DNA of 64,000 bases. Source: Phreatobacter sp. Its GTDB lineage: Bacteria; Pseudomonadota; Alphaproteobacteria; Rhizobiales; Phreatobacteraceae. Location of the stretch: contig NZ_JAPZTZ010000014.1 of NCBI RefSeq assembly GCF_027532945.1, positions 62,001 to 126,000 of the forward strand, written 5' to 3'. A program made the translations under genes and the position numbers. Below the pieces are notes generated by a model, which searched no databases, had not been told where the DNA came from, and saw nothing but the letters and a program-made list of their open reading frames with translations. This document shows, piece after piece, positions 53,809 through 64,000 of the stretch (the first letter of the stretch is position 1; the number at the start of each line of letters is the position of its first letter).

Positions 53809-54813
53809 TCAGCTGGCGAGGCGCTGCGAGGCCTTGAGCGGCCAGGAGGTGAGGCCCTGAAGGCTGCGATACGCGTCCGCATATTCGCGCTTCAGCCGGG
53901 CGATGAATTCGCCAGCGCTCTCCACCGCCTTGATCGCGCCGATGCCCTGGCCAGAGCCCCAGATGTCGCGCCAGGCCTTGCTCTTCTCCGACCCGCCCGA
54001 GCCAAAGCTCATCTTGGAGGGATCGCTCTCCGGCAGGTTGTCCGGATCCATGCCCGCATTGACGATCGAGGCGCGCAGATAGTTGCCGTGCACGCCGGTG
54101 AAGAGGTTGGAATAGACAATGTCGCCCGCCGTGCTCTCGACGATGGCGTTCTTGTAGGCCTCCGAGGCATTGGCCTCCTTCGTGGCGATGAAGGCCGAGC
54201 CCATATAGCCGACATCAGCGCCCATGGCCTGGGCGGCGAGGATCGACCGGCCGGTGGCAATGGCGCCGGACAGCGCCAGGGGCCCATCGAAGAACTCGCG
54301 GATCTCCTGGATCAGCGCCAGCGGCGACAGCGTGCCGGCATGGCCGCCGGCGCCGGCCGCCACCGCGATGAGGCCGTCGGCGCCCTTCTCAAGCGCCTTC
54401 TTGGCGTGATTGATGTTGATGATGTCGTGGAAGGTGATGCCGCCATAGGAATGCACCGCCTCGTTGATCTCCGGCCGGGCGCCGAGCGAGGTGATGACCA
54501 CCGGCACCTTGTATTTCACGCACATTTCCATGTCGTGCATGAGCCGGTCGTTGGACTTGTGAACGATCTGGTTGACCGCGAAGGGCGCGGAGGGCGCATT
54601 CGGATGCGCCTCGTCATAGGCGCCGAGCTCCTCGGTGATGCGCTTCAGCCAGTCCTCCAGCACCGGGCCGGGCCGGGCGTTCAGGGCCGGGAAGGAGCCG
54701 ACGATGCCGGCCTTGCACTGGGCGATGACGAGGTCCGGGTTCGACACGATGAACAGCGGCGAGCCGATCAGCGGCAGCTGGAGCCGGCTGGCAAGCGAAG
54801 CGGGAAGAGCCAT
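53809..54813 (-). CDS. Nitronate monooxygenase family protein
   Basis: FMN-dependent TIM-barrel enzyme of 334 aa, oxidising alkyl nitronates such as propionate 3-nitronate. Seen: PLIGSPLFIVSNPDLVIAQCKAGIVGSFPA, GADGLIAVAAGAGGHAGTLSPLALI with the active-site His, ALSGAIATGRSILAAQAMGADVGYMGSAFIAT for phosphate binding. The start at 54813 is the only one that fits the family. Confidence 0.92.
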   Translation of the reverse strand: MALPASLASRLQLPLIGSPLFIVSNPDLVIAQCKAGIVGSFPALNARPGPVLEDWLKRITEELGAYDEAHPNAPSAPFAVNQIVHKSNDRLMHDMEMCVKYKVPVVITSLGARPEINEAVHSYGGITFHDIININHAKKALEKGADGLIAVAAGAGGHAGTLSPLALIQEIREFFDGPLALSGAIATGRSILAAQAMGADVGYMGSAFIATKEANASEAYKNAIVESTAGDIVYSNLFTGVHGNYLRASIVNAGMDPDNLPESDPSKMSFGSGGSEKSKAWRDIWGSGQGIGAIKAVESAGEFIARLKREYADAYRSLQGLTSWPLKASQRLAS

Positions 54814-54896
54814 GGGGAGCGTTCCGGACCAATTGTTTCGTGACGTGTATCGACACGACGCATGAAAGCCGATCGACCGACGTGAGGGAAGCCCCG

Positions 54897-54918
54897 CCGG
54901 ACGGCGGAGGCCGTCCGG
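54897..54918 (-). terminator. Stem-loop downstream of the photolyase gene
   Basis: Perfect 9-bp stem (54897-54905 with 54910-54918, 4-nt loop) two bases past the photolyase stop. No T run follows on the minus strand. Confidence 0.4.
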
Positions 54919-54920
54919 GC

Positions 54921-56495
54921 CTAGAGGTCCAGGGCCATCTGTCCAGCCTTCGCCACCGGCTTGGCCGGCTCCGGCGACAGTCCGTCGAGGAAGGCTTCGG
55001 CCTCCGTCAGGATCTGCGCCTTGCGGCCTGCCTCCATCTTCTCCCAGGTCTTGTAGGGCATGGCCATGCGCGGGTTGCCCTTGAGCTTGCCCGCATTGGC
55101 ATCGATGAAGTGCCAGTAGAGCAGGTTGAAGGGGCAGGCCCCCTCCCCGACCTTGACCTTGGGATCGTAGGCGCAGCCGGAGCAATAATCGGACATGCGA
55201 TCGATATAGGCGCCCGAGGCCGCATAGGGCTTGGAGGCGAGAAGCCCGCCATCAGCGAACATCACCATCCCGTGGACGTTCGGCAATTCCACCCAGTCAA
55301 AGGCGTCGACATAGACGGCGAGATACCAAGCCTCGATCTCCGCCGGGCGGATGCCGGCCAGAAGCGCGAAATTGCCGGTCACCATCAGCCGCTGGATATG
55401 GTGGGCATAGGCGTTCCGGCGGGTGTCGCCGACCACCTCGGCGATGCAGGCAAGGTCCGTCTCGCCCGACCAATAGAACCAGGGCAGCGGCCGCTCTGCG
55501 CCCAGCGCATTGGTCTCGGCATAGGCCGGCATCTGGTGCCAGTAGATGCCGCGGACATATTCGCGCCAGCCGAGGATCTGGCGGATGAAGCCCTCGACGG
55601 CGTTCAGCGGCGCGGCGCCCTTGCGATAGGCCATCTCCGCCGCGATGCAGACCTCGCGGGCGGTCAGCAGGCCGGCATTGAGATAGGGCGAGACGAGGCC
55701 GTGATAGAGGAAGGGCTCGCCACGTTTCATCGCGTCCTGGACATCGCCGAAGGAGGGCAGCGCCTCCGCGATGAAATGGTCGAGGGCCTTGAGGGCATCG
55801 GCGCGGGTCACCGCCCAGCCGAAGGGTTCGAGATCGCCGAAATGATCGGCGAAGCGTGCCGCGACGAGGGCCATCACCTCCTGAGTGATGGCATCGGGGG
55901 GAAAGCGCAGCCGGGAGGGCGGCCGGGCGCCCTTGGGCAGCGGCTTGCGGTTGTCGGAATCGAAGTTCCACTGCCCACCGACCGGCTCGCCCTCCTCCAT
56001 GAGGAGGCCCGTCTCCCGCCGCATCTCCCGATAGAAGAACTCCATGCGGAAGCCCTTGCGGCCCTCGGCCCAGCGGGCGAAGCGGCCGCGCGAGGCGATG
56101 AAGCGGTCGTCCTCGCGGATCTCGACGGGCAGGCCGGTCACGGCGCCCCACTGCTCCATCATGGCGCGCACGCGCCACTCGCCCGGCTCGGTCGCGACGA
56201 TGCGGTCGACCCTGTGGCGGGCCAGCGCCCGCTTGAGCTCGCCGGTGAAGCTGCCGGTGTTCTGTGGGTCATCGAGGCGGACGTAATCGACCGTGATCCC
56301 CTCGGCCTTCAGGTCCTCGGCGAAGTGGCGCATGGCCGAGAGGATGAAGACGATCTTCTGCTTGTGGTGCGGCACGTAGCGGGTCTCGTCCGCCACCTCG
56401 ATCATCAGCACCAAGTCCGAGGCCGGATCGAGCCCATCAAGGGCCGCGACCTCCCGCGTCAGCTGGTCGCCGAGGACGACGCGCAGAACCGCCAC
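54921..56495 (-). CDS. phrB: Fe-S (6-4) photolyase/cryptochrome, PhrB type
   Basis: 524 aa FeS-BCP photolyase repairing (6-4) photoproducts with FAD, a lumazine-type antenna and a [4Fe-4S] cluster. The four cluster ligands are present as Cys350, Cys438, Cys441 and Cys454 (DLACIAE, YCSGCAYDP, GACPFN), the numbering of Agrobacterium PhrB. The N-terminal antenna domain starts VLRVVLGDQL. The GTG start is 3 nt after the SDR stop, so both are one unit. Confidence 0.95.
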   Translation of the reverse strand: MAVLRVVLGDQLTREVAALDGLDPASDLVLMIEVADETRYVPHHKQKIVFILSAMRHFAEDLKAEGITVDYVRLDDPQNTGSFTGELKRALARHRVDRIVATEPGEWRVRAMMEQWGAVTGLPVEIREDDRFIASRGRFARWAEGRKGFRMEFFYREMRRETGLLMEEGEPVGGQWNFDSDNRKPLPKGARPPSRLRFPPDAITQEVMALVAARFADHFGDLEPFGWAVTRADALKALDHFIAEALPSFGDVQDAMKRGEPFLYHGLVSPYLNAGLLTAREVCIAAEMAYRKGAAPLNAVEGFIRQILGWREYVRGIYWHQMPAYAETNALGAERPLPWFYWSGETDLACIAEVVGDTRRNAYAHHIQRLMVTGNFALLAGIRPAEIEAWYLAVYVDAFDWVELPNVHGMVMFADGGLLASKPYAASGAYIDRMSDYCSGCAYDPKVKVGEGACPFNLLYWHFIDANAGKLKGNPRMAMPYKTWEKMEAGRKAQILTEAEAFLDGLSPEPAKPVAKAGQMALDL

Positions 56496-56498
56496 GCC

Positions 56499-57230
56499 TC
56501 AGCCCTTGGTGCGCAGCATGGAACGGCCGCCATCGACGCCGATGATCTGGCCGGTGATCCAGCCGGCCTCGCGGTCGAGCAGCAGTGCGCCGAGGGCGGC
56601 GACATCGTCGGCCTCGCCGAGGCGCGGGATGGCGTGAAGCGCGGCAATCGCCTTGGCCATCGTGTCATTGGAGGTCAGACCCTGCGCCAGCGGCGTGCGG
56701 GTGAGCGATGGGGCGACGCAATTGACGCGGATCTTCGGCGCAAGCTCGGCGGCGAGCGCGACGGTCAGGCCCTCGACGGCACCCTTGGCCATGGAGACGG
56801 AGGCATGGGCGGAGAAGCCCTGCGCCACCGCCACCGTCGAGACGAGCAGGATGGAAGCGCTCTCGCCCTCATAGGCCTTCAGCGCGGGAAGAGCCGCCTG
56901 GACCGCACGGACCGCGCCCAGCGCATTGATCTCGAAATCCCTGGTGAAATCGGCATCCGTCAGCCGCGCCACGGGCTTCAGGTTGATGGAGCCGACGCAA
57001 TAGGCAAGGCCCGCGAGGCTCGGACCGGCGGCAGCCGTTGCCGCGGCGATGGCGTCGCGGTCGGCGATGTCGGCAACCGACCAGGTGGCGCCGATCTCAC
57101 CGGCGAGCGCCGCGAGGCGGTTGGCGTCACGGGACACGAGATGCACACCGTATCCCTTGGCGCGCAGGCGCCGCGCCAGCGCCGATCCGATGCCGCCCGC
57201 GCCGCCGTAGATGAGATAGGTGTCCGCCAT
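56499..57230 (-). CDS. SDR family protein lacking the catalytic Tyr
   Basis: 243 aa short-chain dehydrogenase fold. The nucleotide loop is YGGAGGIGSALARRL (GxxxGxG) and the C-terminus has GWITGQIIGVDGG. At the active site the usual YxxxK reads VSMAK (Val145, Lys149), so the Tyr general acid is missing and normal oxidoreductase activity is doubtful. It is co-transcribed with the photolyase, and with DUF2256 forms a recurring group. Confidence 0.87.
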   Translation of the reverse strand: MADTYLIYGGAGGIGSALARRLRAKGYGVHLVSRDANRLAALAGEIGATWSVADIADRDAIAAATAAAGPSLAGLAYCVGSINLKPVARLTDADFTRDFEINALGAVRAVQAALPALKAYEGESASILLVSTVAVAQGFSAHASVSMAKGAVEGLTVALAAELAPKIRVNCVAPSLTRTPLAQGLTSNDTMAKAIAALHAIPRLGEADDVAALGALLLDREAGWITGQIIGVDGGRSMLRTKG

Positions 57231-57328
57231 GATGCCCTGCCTGCCGCCCGCCGAGCCCGATGCTCGGGCCCGCGGTTGAGGGTGATACGCCTCAGGGCGG
57301 GGGGCGGTTCAGGCGAGGGAGGGCCAGC

Positions 57329-57489
57329 GTGGCGAAGATGATCCGCAAGGCGGACCTGCCGACCAAGACCTGCGCCACCTGCGGCCGGCCTTTCGCCTGG
57401 CGCAAGAAGTGGGAGCGCGTCTGGGACGAGGTTCGCTATTGCTCGGACCGCTGCCGCGGCGCCCGCCCGGCGAAGGGCGGGCAAAAGGC

Positions 57490-57499
<10 letters not shown>
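57329..57499 (+). CDS. DUF2256 zinc-ribbon protein
   Basis: 56 aa. [37 protein letters not shown] is the full DUF2256 domain with four zinc-ligand Cys. The family is often found beside cryptochrome/photolyase genes, as here, where it is divergent from the SDR-photolyase unit. The GTG at 57329 is well placed after GGGAGGG; an ATG three codons later is the alternative. Its 3' end overlaps flbD by 10 nt. Confidence 0.88.
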
Positions 57500-58869
<1,370 letters not shown>

Positions 58870-58882
58870 CGTTTCGGTCCCT

Positions 58883-59248
58883 TCAACGCTCGGCCTTGAT
58901 GATTTCGGTCATGGTCACGCCGAGGCGGTCCTCGACGAGCACCACCTCGCCGCGGGCGACGAGACGGTCGTTCACGTAGATGTCGATGGCCTCGCCGACC
59001 TTGCGGTCGAGCTCCAGCACCGTCCCCGGGCCGAGCTTGAGAAGCTCGCCCACATCCATGCGGGAGCGCCCCAGCACGGCCGAGACATTGACGGGCACGT
59101 CGAAGATCGCCTCCAGATCGGCGGCCTCCTTCGATCCATCGTCGCCGTCGTCGTCGACGGGGAAGCCAGCATTCGCGCCGGGCACAACGTCCATGCCCTC
59201 ATTTTCGAGATCAGGGAGGGGCATGCCGGGTTCGTTCGGATTGCTCAT
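58883..59248 (-). CDS. fliN: Flagellar motor switch protein FliN
   Basis: 121 aa C-ring protein: an acidic N-terminal extension and the SpoA domain (IFDVPVNVSAVLGRSRMDVGELLKLGPGTVLELDRKVGE). The ATG overlaps the fliH stop (ATGA). 13 nt to flbD. Confidence 0.95.
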   Translation of the reverse strand: MSNPNEPGMPLPDLENEGMDVVPGANAGFPVDDDGDDGSKEAADLEAIFDVPVNVSAVLGRSRMDVGELLKLGPGTVLELDRKVGEAIDIYVNDRLVARGEVVLVEDRLGVTMTEIIKAER

Positions 59249-59886
59249 GAGAAGTCTCCGGTCGCGGCGGCATGGCTGGAGGCGATGTAGCGGCCGACCG
59301 CCTCGGCGATGCGGGCGGCGATCTCGTCGCGGTCGAGCATGATGCCGCCCGTCGACCATTCGATGCGGCAGTCACCGACCGCGATGGACGGTTCGGCGAG
59401 GATGACCAGGCGGCCCTCGAACCCGCGCTCGGAAGCGAGACGCGTCAGTTCGGTGCTGGCGTCGTCGAGCAGGGCGTCGTTCACGCGCACGACGAGATGG
59501 GGGACGCCGCGCAGATTGGCGAAGCAATCGGCGACGAGGCGGCGGATCTCGTCCATCGGCTCGCGCGCCACCAGCGTGCCGGCGAGCTTGTTCGCGACGG
59601 CGACGGCGATGTCGATGGCCTCGGCCTCGAGCCGGCCCTCGATCCGCTCCAGCGCTGCGACGGAACCGTCGAGCCGCTCGCCGAGCATACCGAGCGCAAG
59701 CGCCCGCTGCCGCTCGATGGACCCCATGGCCTGCGCCTCGCCGGCGACGAAGCCGGCGGCATGGCCCTCCTGGCGCGCGAGCGCGAGGAGCTGGTGATGA
59801 TCCGTGAGCGCGATCTTCGGCTCGGCGGCGCGTTTCGCCTCCTGCGCGAATTCCGTGTCGAAGAGGAATTTGACCGGTGCCGCCAC
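59245..59886 (-). CDS. fliH: Flagellar assembly protein FliH
   Basis: 213 aa regulator of the export ATPase FliI. The N-terminal coiled coil and the C-terminal domain (RVNDALLDDASTELTRLASERGFEGRLVILAEPSIAVGDCRIEWSTGGI) match the FliH/SctL fold. It starts with GTG at 59886. No fliI is next to it in this window, so the ATPase gene must lie elsewhere. Confidence 0.88.
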   Translation of the reverse strand: MAAPVKFLFDTEFAQEAKRAAEPKIALTDHHQLLALARQEGHAAGFVAGEAQAMGSIERQRALALGMLGERLDGSVAALERIEGRLEAEAIDIAVAVANKLAGTLVAREPMDEIRRLVADCFANLRGVPHLVVRVNDALLDDASTELTRLASERGFEGRLVILAEPSIAVGDCRIEWSTGGIMLDRDEIAARIAEAVGRYIASSHAAATGDFS

Positions 59887-59896
59887 GTTCCGTTCC

Positions 59897-60982
59897 TCAG
59901 AAGACCAGTTCGTCGTCGGCGCGATTCTTGGTGATCATGATCTCGCCCTTGGCGGCGAGATCCTTGGCGAGGTTGACCAGGATGCCCTGGGCCTCGTCGA
60001 CGTCCTTGAGGCGCATCGGACCCAGCGCCTGCATGTCGTCCTGCATCATCTTCGCCGCGCGCGTGGACATCTGCGCCAGGAAGAAGTCGCGCATGGTCTG
60101 GCTGGCGCCTTTGAGGGCGACCGCGAGCTTGTCCTTGTCGACCTGGCGCACCAGCGTCTGGGCCGAGCCCGCATCGAGCTTGGCGAGATCGTCGAAGGTG
60201 AACATCAGGTTCTTGATGCGCTCGGCGGAGTCGCGGTTCTGCTCCTCCAGCGCGGTGAGGAAGCGCGTCTCGGTCTGGCGATCGAAAGAGTTGAAGATCT
60301 CGGCCATGGCCTCGTGGCTGTCGCGCCGCGAGGTCTGCGAAAGGTTCGACATGAACTCGGTGCGCAGCGTCTGCTCGATGCGCTCCAGCACGTCCTTCTG
60401 GATCGCCTCCATCTTCAGCATGCGGCCGACCACGTCGAGAGCGAACTCCTCGGGGAGGATGGCGAGGACGCGGCCTGCATGCTCCGGCCTGATCTTGGAG
60501 AGCACGACCGCGACCGTCTGCGGATATTCGTTCTTCAGGTAGTTGGCGAGCACCTGCTCCTGCACGTTGGAGAGCTTCTCCCACATGTTGCGGCCCGCCG
60601 GGCCACGGATCTCCTCCATAAACATGGCAACGCGCTCGGGCGGCATGAACTGGCCGAGCAGACGTTCGGTCGCATCGAAATTGCCCATCAATCCGCCGGC
60701 TGCCGACAGGCGTCCGACGAATTCGAGCATGAGGCTTTCGACCACCTCCGGCTCGACGGTACCGAGCTGCGACATGGCGATCGAGAGCACGCGGATCTCG
60801 TCGTCGTCGAGCAGCTTCCAGATGCGCGCCGAGACCTTGTCACCGAGGGTCAGCATGAGGATCGCCGCACGCTGCTGGCCAGTGAGGCCCTTGGCTGCGA
60901 GGGTGTTCACGCGCCCGTCGTTGGCGAGAGCAGCAAGGGCCTGGGTGAACTCGGCGTCGCGTTGGATCTGGGCCACGGTCAC
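59897..60982 (-). CDS. fliG: Flagellar motor switch protein FliG
   Basis: 361 aa C-ring protein linking FliF to the stator. N-terminal FliF-binding domain, middle [14 protein letters not shown] region, and C-terminal torque domain with [36 protein letters not shown], which carries the charged torque residues. The GTG start overlaps the fliF stop (GTGA). Confidence 0.97.
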   Translation of the reverse strand: MTVAQIQRDAEFTQALAALANDGRVNTLAAKGLTGQQRAAILMLTLGDKVSARIWKLLDDDEIRVLSIAMSQLGTVEPEVVESLMLEFVGRLSAAGGLMGNFDATERLLGQFMPPERVAMFMEEIRGPAGRNMWEKLSNVQEQVLANYLKNEYPQTVAVVLSKIRPEHAGRVLAILPEEFALDVVGRMLKMEAIQKDVLERIEQTLRTEFMSNLSQTSRRDSHEAMAEIFNSFDRQTETRFLTALEEQNRDSAERIKNLMFTFDDLAKLDAGSAQTLVRQVDKDKLAVALKGASQTMRDFFLAQMSTRAAKMMQDDMQALGPMRLKDVDEAQGILVNLAKDLAAKGEIMITKNRADDELVF

Positions 60983-62679
60983 TGCTTCGGCTCCCCGTCA
61001 TTCAGCCACTGACGAATGATGGCCACGGTCTCGTGGGGGTTCTTGTCGACGAGCTCGCTCACCTTGGTGAGGGAGGCCTGGTGCACCTCGCCCTTGATCT
61101 GCGCCATCTCGATCATCTTCATCGTGGCGTTCTCTATGCCGGGGACGAGCGGCGGCGCGGCGAGTTTGCCGGCGGTCGCGCCTTCGCCGGTCTCCTGCCC
61201 GGGCTCGGCGCCGGCATTGCCGCCGCTCGAACCGCCGCCGCTGCTGCGCGAGCCTGCGGCCGCCACGGCGATGGCGCGCTCCTCCTCCGGCGCCATGATG
61301 CGGCGCATGAGCGGACGGACGACGAAGAGCAACACGAGCAGGGAGACGAGCAGCAGCACCCCCAGCTCGATGGCATAGCGGATGTCGTCCTTGGTGAAGT
61401 CATAGACCATCCACCAGGGCTTCGGGGCCTCAGGGGCGGCGAGCTGCGGCGCCTCGGCGAAGCGCAGGTTGACGATCTCGATCTGGTCGCCGCGGCGCTG
61501 GTCAAAGCCGATGGCCGAACGCACCAGCGCGCCGATCCGGTCGAGTTCCTCGGCCGAGCGCGGCTGGTAGTTGACGTTGCCCTGCGCGTCGCGGGCATAG
61601 ATGCCGTCGACCAGCACAGCGACCGACACGCGCTTCACCCGGCCCGCCTCGATCACCTCGGTGCGCTGGGTGCGGGCGATCTCGTAATTGACCGTCTCTT
61701 CGGTCTTGCGGCTCGCCTCGCGGGAATTGTTGCCACCCGCTCCGCCCTGGTTGGCGCCGGGCAGTTCGTTGCCGACGGTGACCTGGCCGTCGCGGCCCTC
61801 GTTCGAGCTCGACTGCTCCTCGCGGGTCTGGGTGGAGCGCACGACGCGGCGCTCCGGATCGAAGTCATCGAGCGTCTGGGTGATGCGGTTGAAGTCCATG
61901 TCGGCGGTGACCTGGACGCGGGCGCGGCCCGGCCCCACCACCGAGGCGATGATGCTCTCGACCTGCTCGCGGAGGCGACGCTCCTGGCCGGCCTTACGCT
62001 CGTCCACCGTCGAGCCCATCATGCCCGAGGCGTCGCCCGCCCCGTCGGCAAGAAGGCGGCCGCCCTCGTCGACGATGGAGATGCGCTGCGGCGACAGGCC
62101 CCGCACGGCGGATGCGACGAGGTGGCGGATGGCGCGGATCTGCGCCGGCTCGAGGCCGCCACGCACCCGGAGCACGATGGACGCCGAGGGCTCGGAGCGC
62201 TCGCGGGAGAACAGCGCCCGCTCCGGCAGGACGAGATGGACACGGGCGCTCTGCACCCGCTCGATGCCGCGGATGGTGCGGGCGAGTTCACCTTCCAGGG
62301 CGCGCAGCTGATTCATGCCCTGGACGAAGGAGGTCGAGGAGAGCGCGTCGCCCTTGTCGAAGATTTCGTAGCCGACGCCGCCACCGCGCGGCATGCCGCC
62401 CTCGGCGAGCTGCAGGCGAACGCGCGCCACCTGCTCCTGCGGCACGAAGACCTGCGCGCCTTCATTGCGCAGCTGGAAGCGCACCTGGCGGCGCTCCAGC
62501 TCCTTCACGATCGCCGAGGAATCCTCAAGCGTCAGGTCGGAGAAGAGCAGCGCCATCTGCGGCTGGCTCATCCTCAGGATGATGTAGACGAAGAAGCCGA
62601 TGAGGCCGAGCGAGACCGCGCCCATGGCCGCCAGCCGCGGGGCTCCCAGTTTCTTCGTGAACTCCAATATGCCGTTCAA
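60979..62679 (-). CDS. fliF: Flagellar M-ring protein FliF
   Basis: About 566 aa MS-ring subunit. First membrane helix ~17-37 and second ~440-460, with ring-building motifs ([39 protein letters not shown]) and the C-terminal FliG-binding tail. I place the start at the TTG at 62679, which gives the N-terminus [13 protein letters not shown] seen in relatives; a TTG at 62736 is the alternative. First gene of the operon, preceded by a CtrA box and an FlbD-type palindrome. Confidence 0.96.
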   Translation of the reverse strand: MNGILEFTKKLGAPRLAAMGAVSLGLIGFFVYIILRMSQPQMALLFSDLTLEDSSAIVKELERRQVRFQLRNEGAQVFVPQEQVARVRLQLAEGGMPRGGGVGYEIFDKGDALSSTSFVQGMNQLRALEGELARTIRGIERVQSARVHLVLPERALFSRERSEPSASIVLRVRGGLEPAQIRAIRHLVASAVRGLSPQRISIVDEGGRLLADGAGDASGMMGSTVDERKAGQERRLREQVESIIASVVGPGRARVQVTADMDFNRITQTLDDFDPERRVVRSTQTREEQSSSNEGRDGQVTVGNELPGANQGGAGGNNSREASRKTEETVNYEIARTQRTEVIEAGRVKRVSVAVLVDGIYARDAQGNVNYQPRSAEELDRIGALVRSAIGFDQRRGDQIEIVNLRFAEAPQLAAPEAPKPWWMVYDFTKDDIRYAIELGVLLLVSLLVLLFVVRPLMRRIMAPEEERAIAVAAAGSRSSGGGSSGGNAGAEPGQETGEGATAGKLAAPPLVPGIENATMKMIEMAQIKGEVHQASLTKVSELVDKNPHETVAIIRQWLNDGEPKQ

Positions 62680-62731
62680 GACGCCACCAGCCGCCCGATG
62701 AAGCTTCGTCCGGCGCTGCGCCGAACCGCTG

Positions 62732-62744
62732 GGCAAGATTTGCC
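62732..62744 (-). promoter_or_regulatory. FlbD-type (ftr-like) palindrome upstream of fliF
   Basis: GGCAA-ATC-TTGCC on the minus strand, 9 nt after the CtrA-like box. The same 13-mer lies before flhA. It resembles the ftr element bound by Caulobacter FlbD. Confidence 0.6.
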
Positions 62745-62753
62745 GGGTGGGTG

Positions 62754-62769
62754 GTTACCGGATGGTTAA
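62754..62769 (-). promoter_or_regulatory. CtrA-like box upstream of fliF
   Basis: Minus strand TTAA-CCATCCG-GTAAC, one mismatch, ending 74 nt before the fliF TTG. Further TTAA elements lie just upstream (62766-62777). Confidence 0.6.
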
Positions 62770-62802
62770 CGACGTTAAGCGTTTTGGGTCGATCGGGCGA
62801 AT

Positions 62803-63180
62803 TTACCGCAGCGACCGCAACACAAGACCGATCCCGCCGGCCGTCAGCCCGAGCATCATCAGCGTGTTGAACAGGCTCGTCGGCACGAAATAGATGGTCA
62901 GGTTCATCAGGATTCCGGCGGCGATGATGACCAGCCCGACGAAAACCAGCAGGAAGCCGAGGCGCGAGGAGCCGTCGAAAAACAGCACGCCGATGCCAAA
63001 AAGCAACGGGATTAGCGACAATCCGAAGGCGGAATAGCCGCCGATCGTCCAGGAGCCGCCATGGACGGAGACCTGGGTCGTGAGCATGTAGGCGCCGGCG
63101 ACAGCCATACCGAGGCCAACGAAAAAAGGTATCAGGCCGCCCGGCGTGCCACCGGCTCCCGACAGACGAAATCCGCTCAT
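62803..63180 (-). CDS. Small integral membrane protein, unknown
   Basis: 125 aa with four hydrophobic helices and short loops; no polar motif that suggests a transporter. AAGGAG precedes the ATG. It sits between fliF and flhA, divergent from flhA, and shares the promoter region that carries the perfect CtrA box. A link to flagella is by position only. Confidence 0.8.
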   Translation of the reverse strand: MSGFRLSGAGGTPGGLIPFFVGLGMAVAGAYMLTTQVSVHGGSWTIGGYSAFGLSLIPLLFGIGVLFFDGSSRLGFLLVFVGLVIIAAGILMNLTIYFVPTSLFNTLMMLGLTAGGIGLVLRSLR

Positions 63181-63277
63181 GCCCTGCCCTTCTCCTTCGG
63201 TGGTCGATCATAGCATGGACGCGTGGACTGGCGTCCCCGCTTCCCGTTCTGCGGCAATCCCGCGCGGGCGCGCCTCC

Positions 63278-63293
63278 TTAACCCGCCGTTAAC
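63278..63293 (+). promoter_or_regulatory. Perfect CtrA box upstream of flhA
   Basis: TTAA-CCCGCCG-TTAAC, an exact TTAA-N7-TTAAC match, 57 nt before the flhA ATG. flhA (flbF) is a known CtrA target in Caulobacter. Confidence 0.75.
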
Positions 63294-63302
63294 CACGCGC
63301 TG

Positions 63303-63315
63303 GGCAAATCTTGCC
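63303..63315 (+). promoter_or_regulatory. FlbD-type (ftr-like) palindrome upstream of flhA
   Basis: GGCAA-ATC-TTGCC, 9 nt after the CtrA box, identical in sequence and spacing to the fliF site. Flanks are also shared (CGCTG before, GGG after, in the plus-strand reading). Confidence 0.6.
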
Positions 63316-63349
63316 GGGCCCGTTCACCTTTGCGGGCCGGGGATCACGC

Positions 63350-64000
63350 ATGACCGATGTGACGTCAGGACCGCGGCCATCGAACGCCATCGGCATGAAT
63401 GCCGGTGACGTGGCTGCCTGGCTGCGCCGTCCCGACCTGTGGATGGCCATGGGTGTCATCGGCATCCTGATCATCCTGATCTTCCCGCTGCCGGCGATCA
63501 TCCTCGACGTGATGCTGGCGGTGTCGATCATCTCCTCGGTCATGATCCTCATGACCGCGCTCTTCATCCACAAGCCGCTGGAATTCTCGTCCTTCCCGAC
63601 GGTTCTGCTCATCGCCACCATGCTGCGGCTGGCGCTGAACCTCGCCTCGACGCGCCTCATCCTGTCGCATGGCCACGAGGGCACGGCGGCGGCCGGCCAC
63701 GTCATCGAAGCCTTCGGCAATTTCGTGATGGGTGGCTCCTTCGTCATCGGAATCATCGTCTTCGCCATCCTGGTGATCGTGAACTTCATCGTCATCACCA
63801 AGGGCTCGGGCCGCATCGCCGAGGTCGCGGCGCGCTTCTCCCTCGACGCCATGCCGGGCAAGCAGATGGCCATCGACGCCGACCTGTCGGCCGGCCTCAT
63901 CGACGAGAAGACCGCCAAGACCCGCCGCAAGGAGCTGGAGGACGAGAGCGCCTTCTACGGTGCCATGGACGGCGCCTCGAAATTCGTGAAGGGCGACGCC
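63350..64000 (+). CDS. flhA: Flagellar export protein FlhA, 5' part
   Basis: First 217 codons; the gene runs off the window. Membrane part of the type III export gate: helices from about residue 30 ([17 protein letters not shown]), the conserved [24 protein letters not shown], and the cytoplasmic FHIPEP loop with [31 protein letters not shown]. The full protein is normally near 700 aa. The start is the ATG at 63350. Confidence 0.96.
   Translation, partial: MTDVTSGPRPSNAIGMNAGDVAAWLRRPDLWMAMGVIGILIILIFPLPAIILDVMLAVSIISSVMILMTALFIHKPLEFSSFPTVLLIATMLRLALNLASTRLILSHGHEGTAAAGHVIEAFGNFVMGGSFVIGIIVFAILVIVNFIVITKGSGRIAEVAARFSLDAMPGKQMAIDADLSAGLIDEKTAKTRRKELEDESAFYGAMDGASKFVKGDA

Noticed and set aside
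54840-54918. Gene or regulatory RNA between the nitronate monooxygenase and photolyase genes
   Set aside because: Only a GC stem-loop is visible; the gap is too short and has no conserved RNA motif I can recognise.
54840-57341. 833-codon plus-strand frame
   Set aside because: Antisense to the photolyase and SDR genes, which have clear catalytic or cofactor motifs.
61033-62769. 578-codon plus-strand frame
   Set aside because: Antisense to fliF.

Overview
This 64 kb window is chromosomal DNA of a high-GC alphaproteobacterium, most probably of the order Hyphomicrobiales (Rhizobiales). The evidence is the gene content: a RuvCAB/YbgC/Tol-Pal/FtsH block, the ClpXP adaptor RcdA, a PodJ-like polarity protein, EipA (DUF1134), DUF1192, DUF1127, two phasins and a Caulobacter-type fliF-fliG-fliH-fliN-flbD operon with CtrA-like boxes upstream. 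I cannot fix the genus. I found no rRNA, tRNA, insertion sequence, prophage or CRISPR array.

Layout. 1-4.3 kb: an EAL/GGDEF signalling protein and an enolase-superfamily enzyme. 4.4-25.8 kb: the envelope and recombination block, read leftward as ruvC, a 3-methyladenine glycosylase-like gene, ruvA, ruvB, ybgC, tolQ-tolR-tolA-tolB, pal, cpoB, tilS and ftsH. It is interrupted twice. Between ybgC and tolQ lies a cassette with a dihydrofolate-reductase-like gene, an S33 hydrolase flanked by a full and a truncated copy of an amidohydrolase gene, a GntR regulator and a TctC-type binding protein. Between tolB and pal lie a MarR/MATE pair and an unknown secreted protein. 25.8-28.1 kb: a TauE/SafE permease, YebC and RcdA.

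28.3-37.7 kb is metabolic: a dihydropyrimidinase-type hydrolase, a quinone oxidoreductase, a thiolase-like/DUF35 pair, a zinc alcohol dehydrogenase, an atzG-atzE-(42-codon gene)-atzH nitrogen cluster and serA. 37.8-47.9 kb: a MerR regulator, the PodJ-like protein, a GNAT protein and two phasins with shared TGC-N3-GCA operator-like sites, a DUF445 protein, a coiled-coil membrane protein and EipA. 48.1-57.5 kb: assorted enzymes, an ABC-type binding protein, and an Fe-S photolyase/SDR/DUF2256 group. 57.5-64 kb: the flagellar basal-body operon and the start of flhA.

Regulation is the most striking signal. CtrA-like boxes (TTAA-N7-TTAAC, mostly with one mismatch) lie upstream of pal, tolQ, rcdA, the podJ-like gene, fliF and flhA. 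The fliF and flhA boxes are each followed at 9 nt by the same 13-bp palindrome, which resembles the FlbD binding element; flbD is the last gene of the fliF operon. This ties polarity, CtrA turnover, envelope constriction and flagellum genes into one apparent cell-cycle programme. A heat-shock-type promoter precedes ftsH, and palindromic operators precede the MarR and GntR genes.
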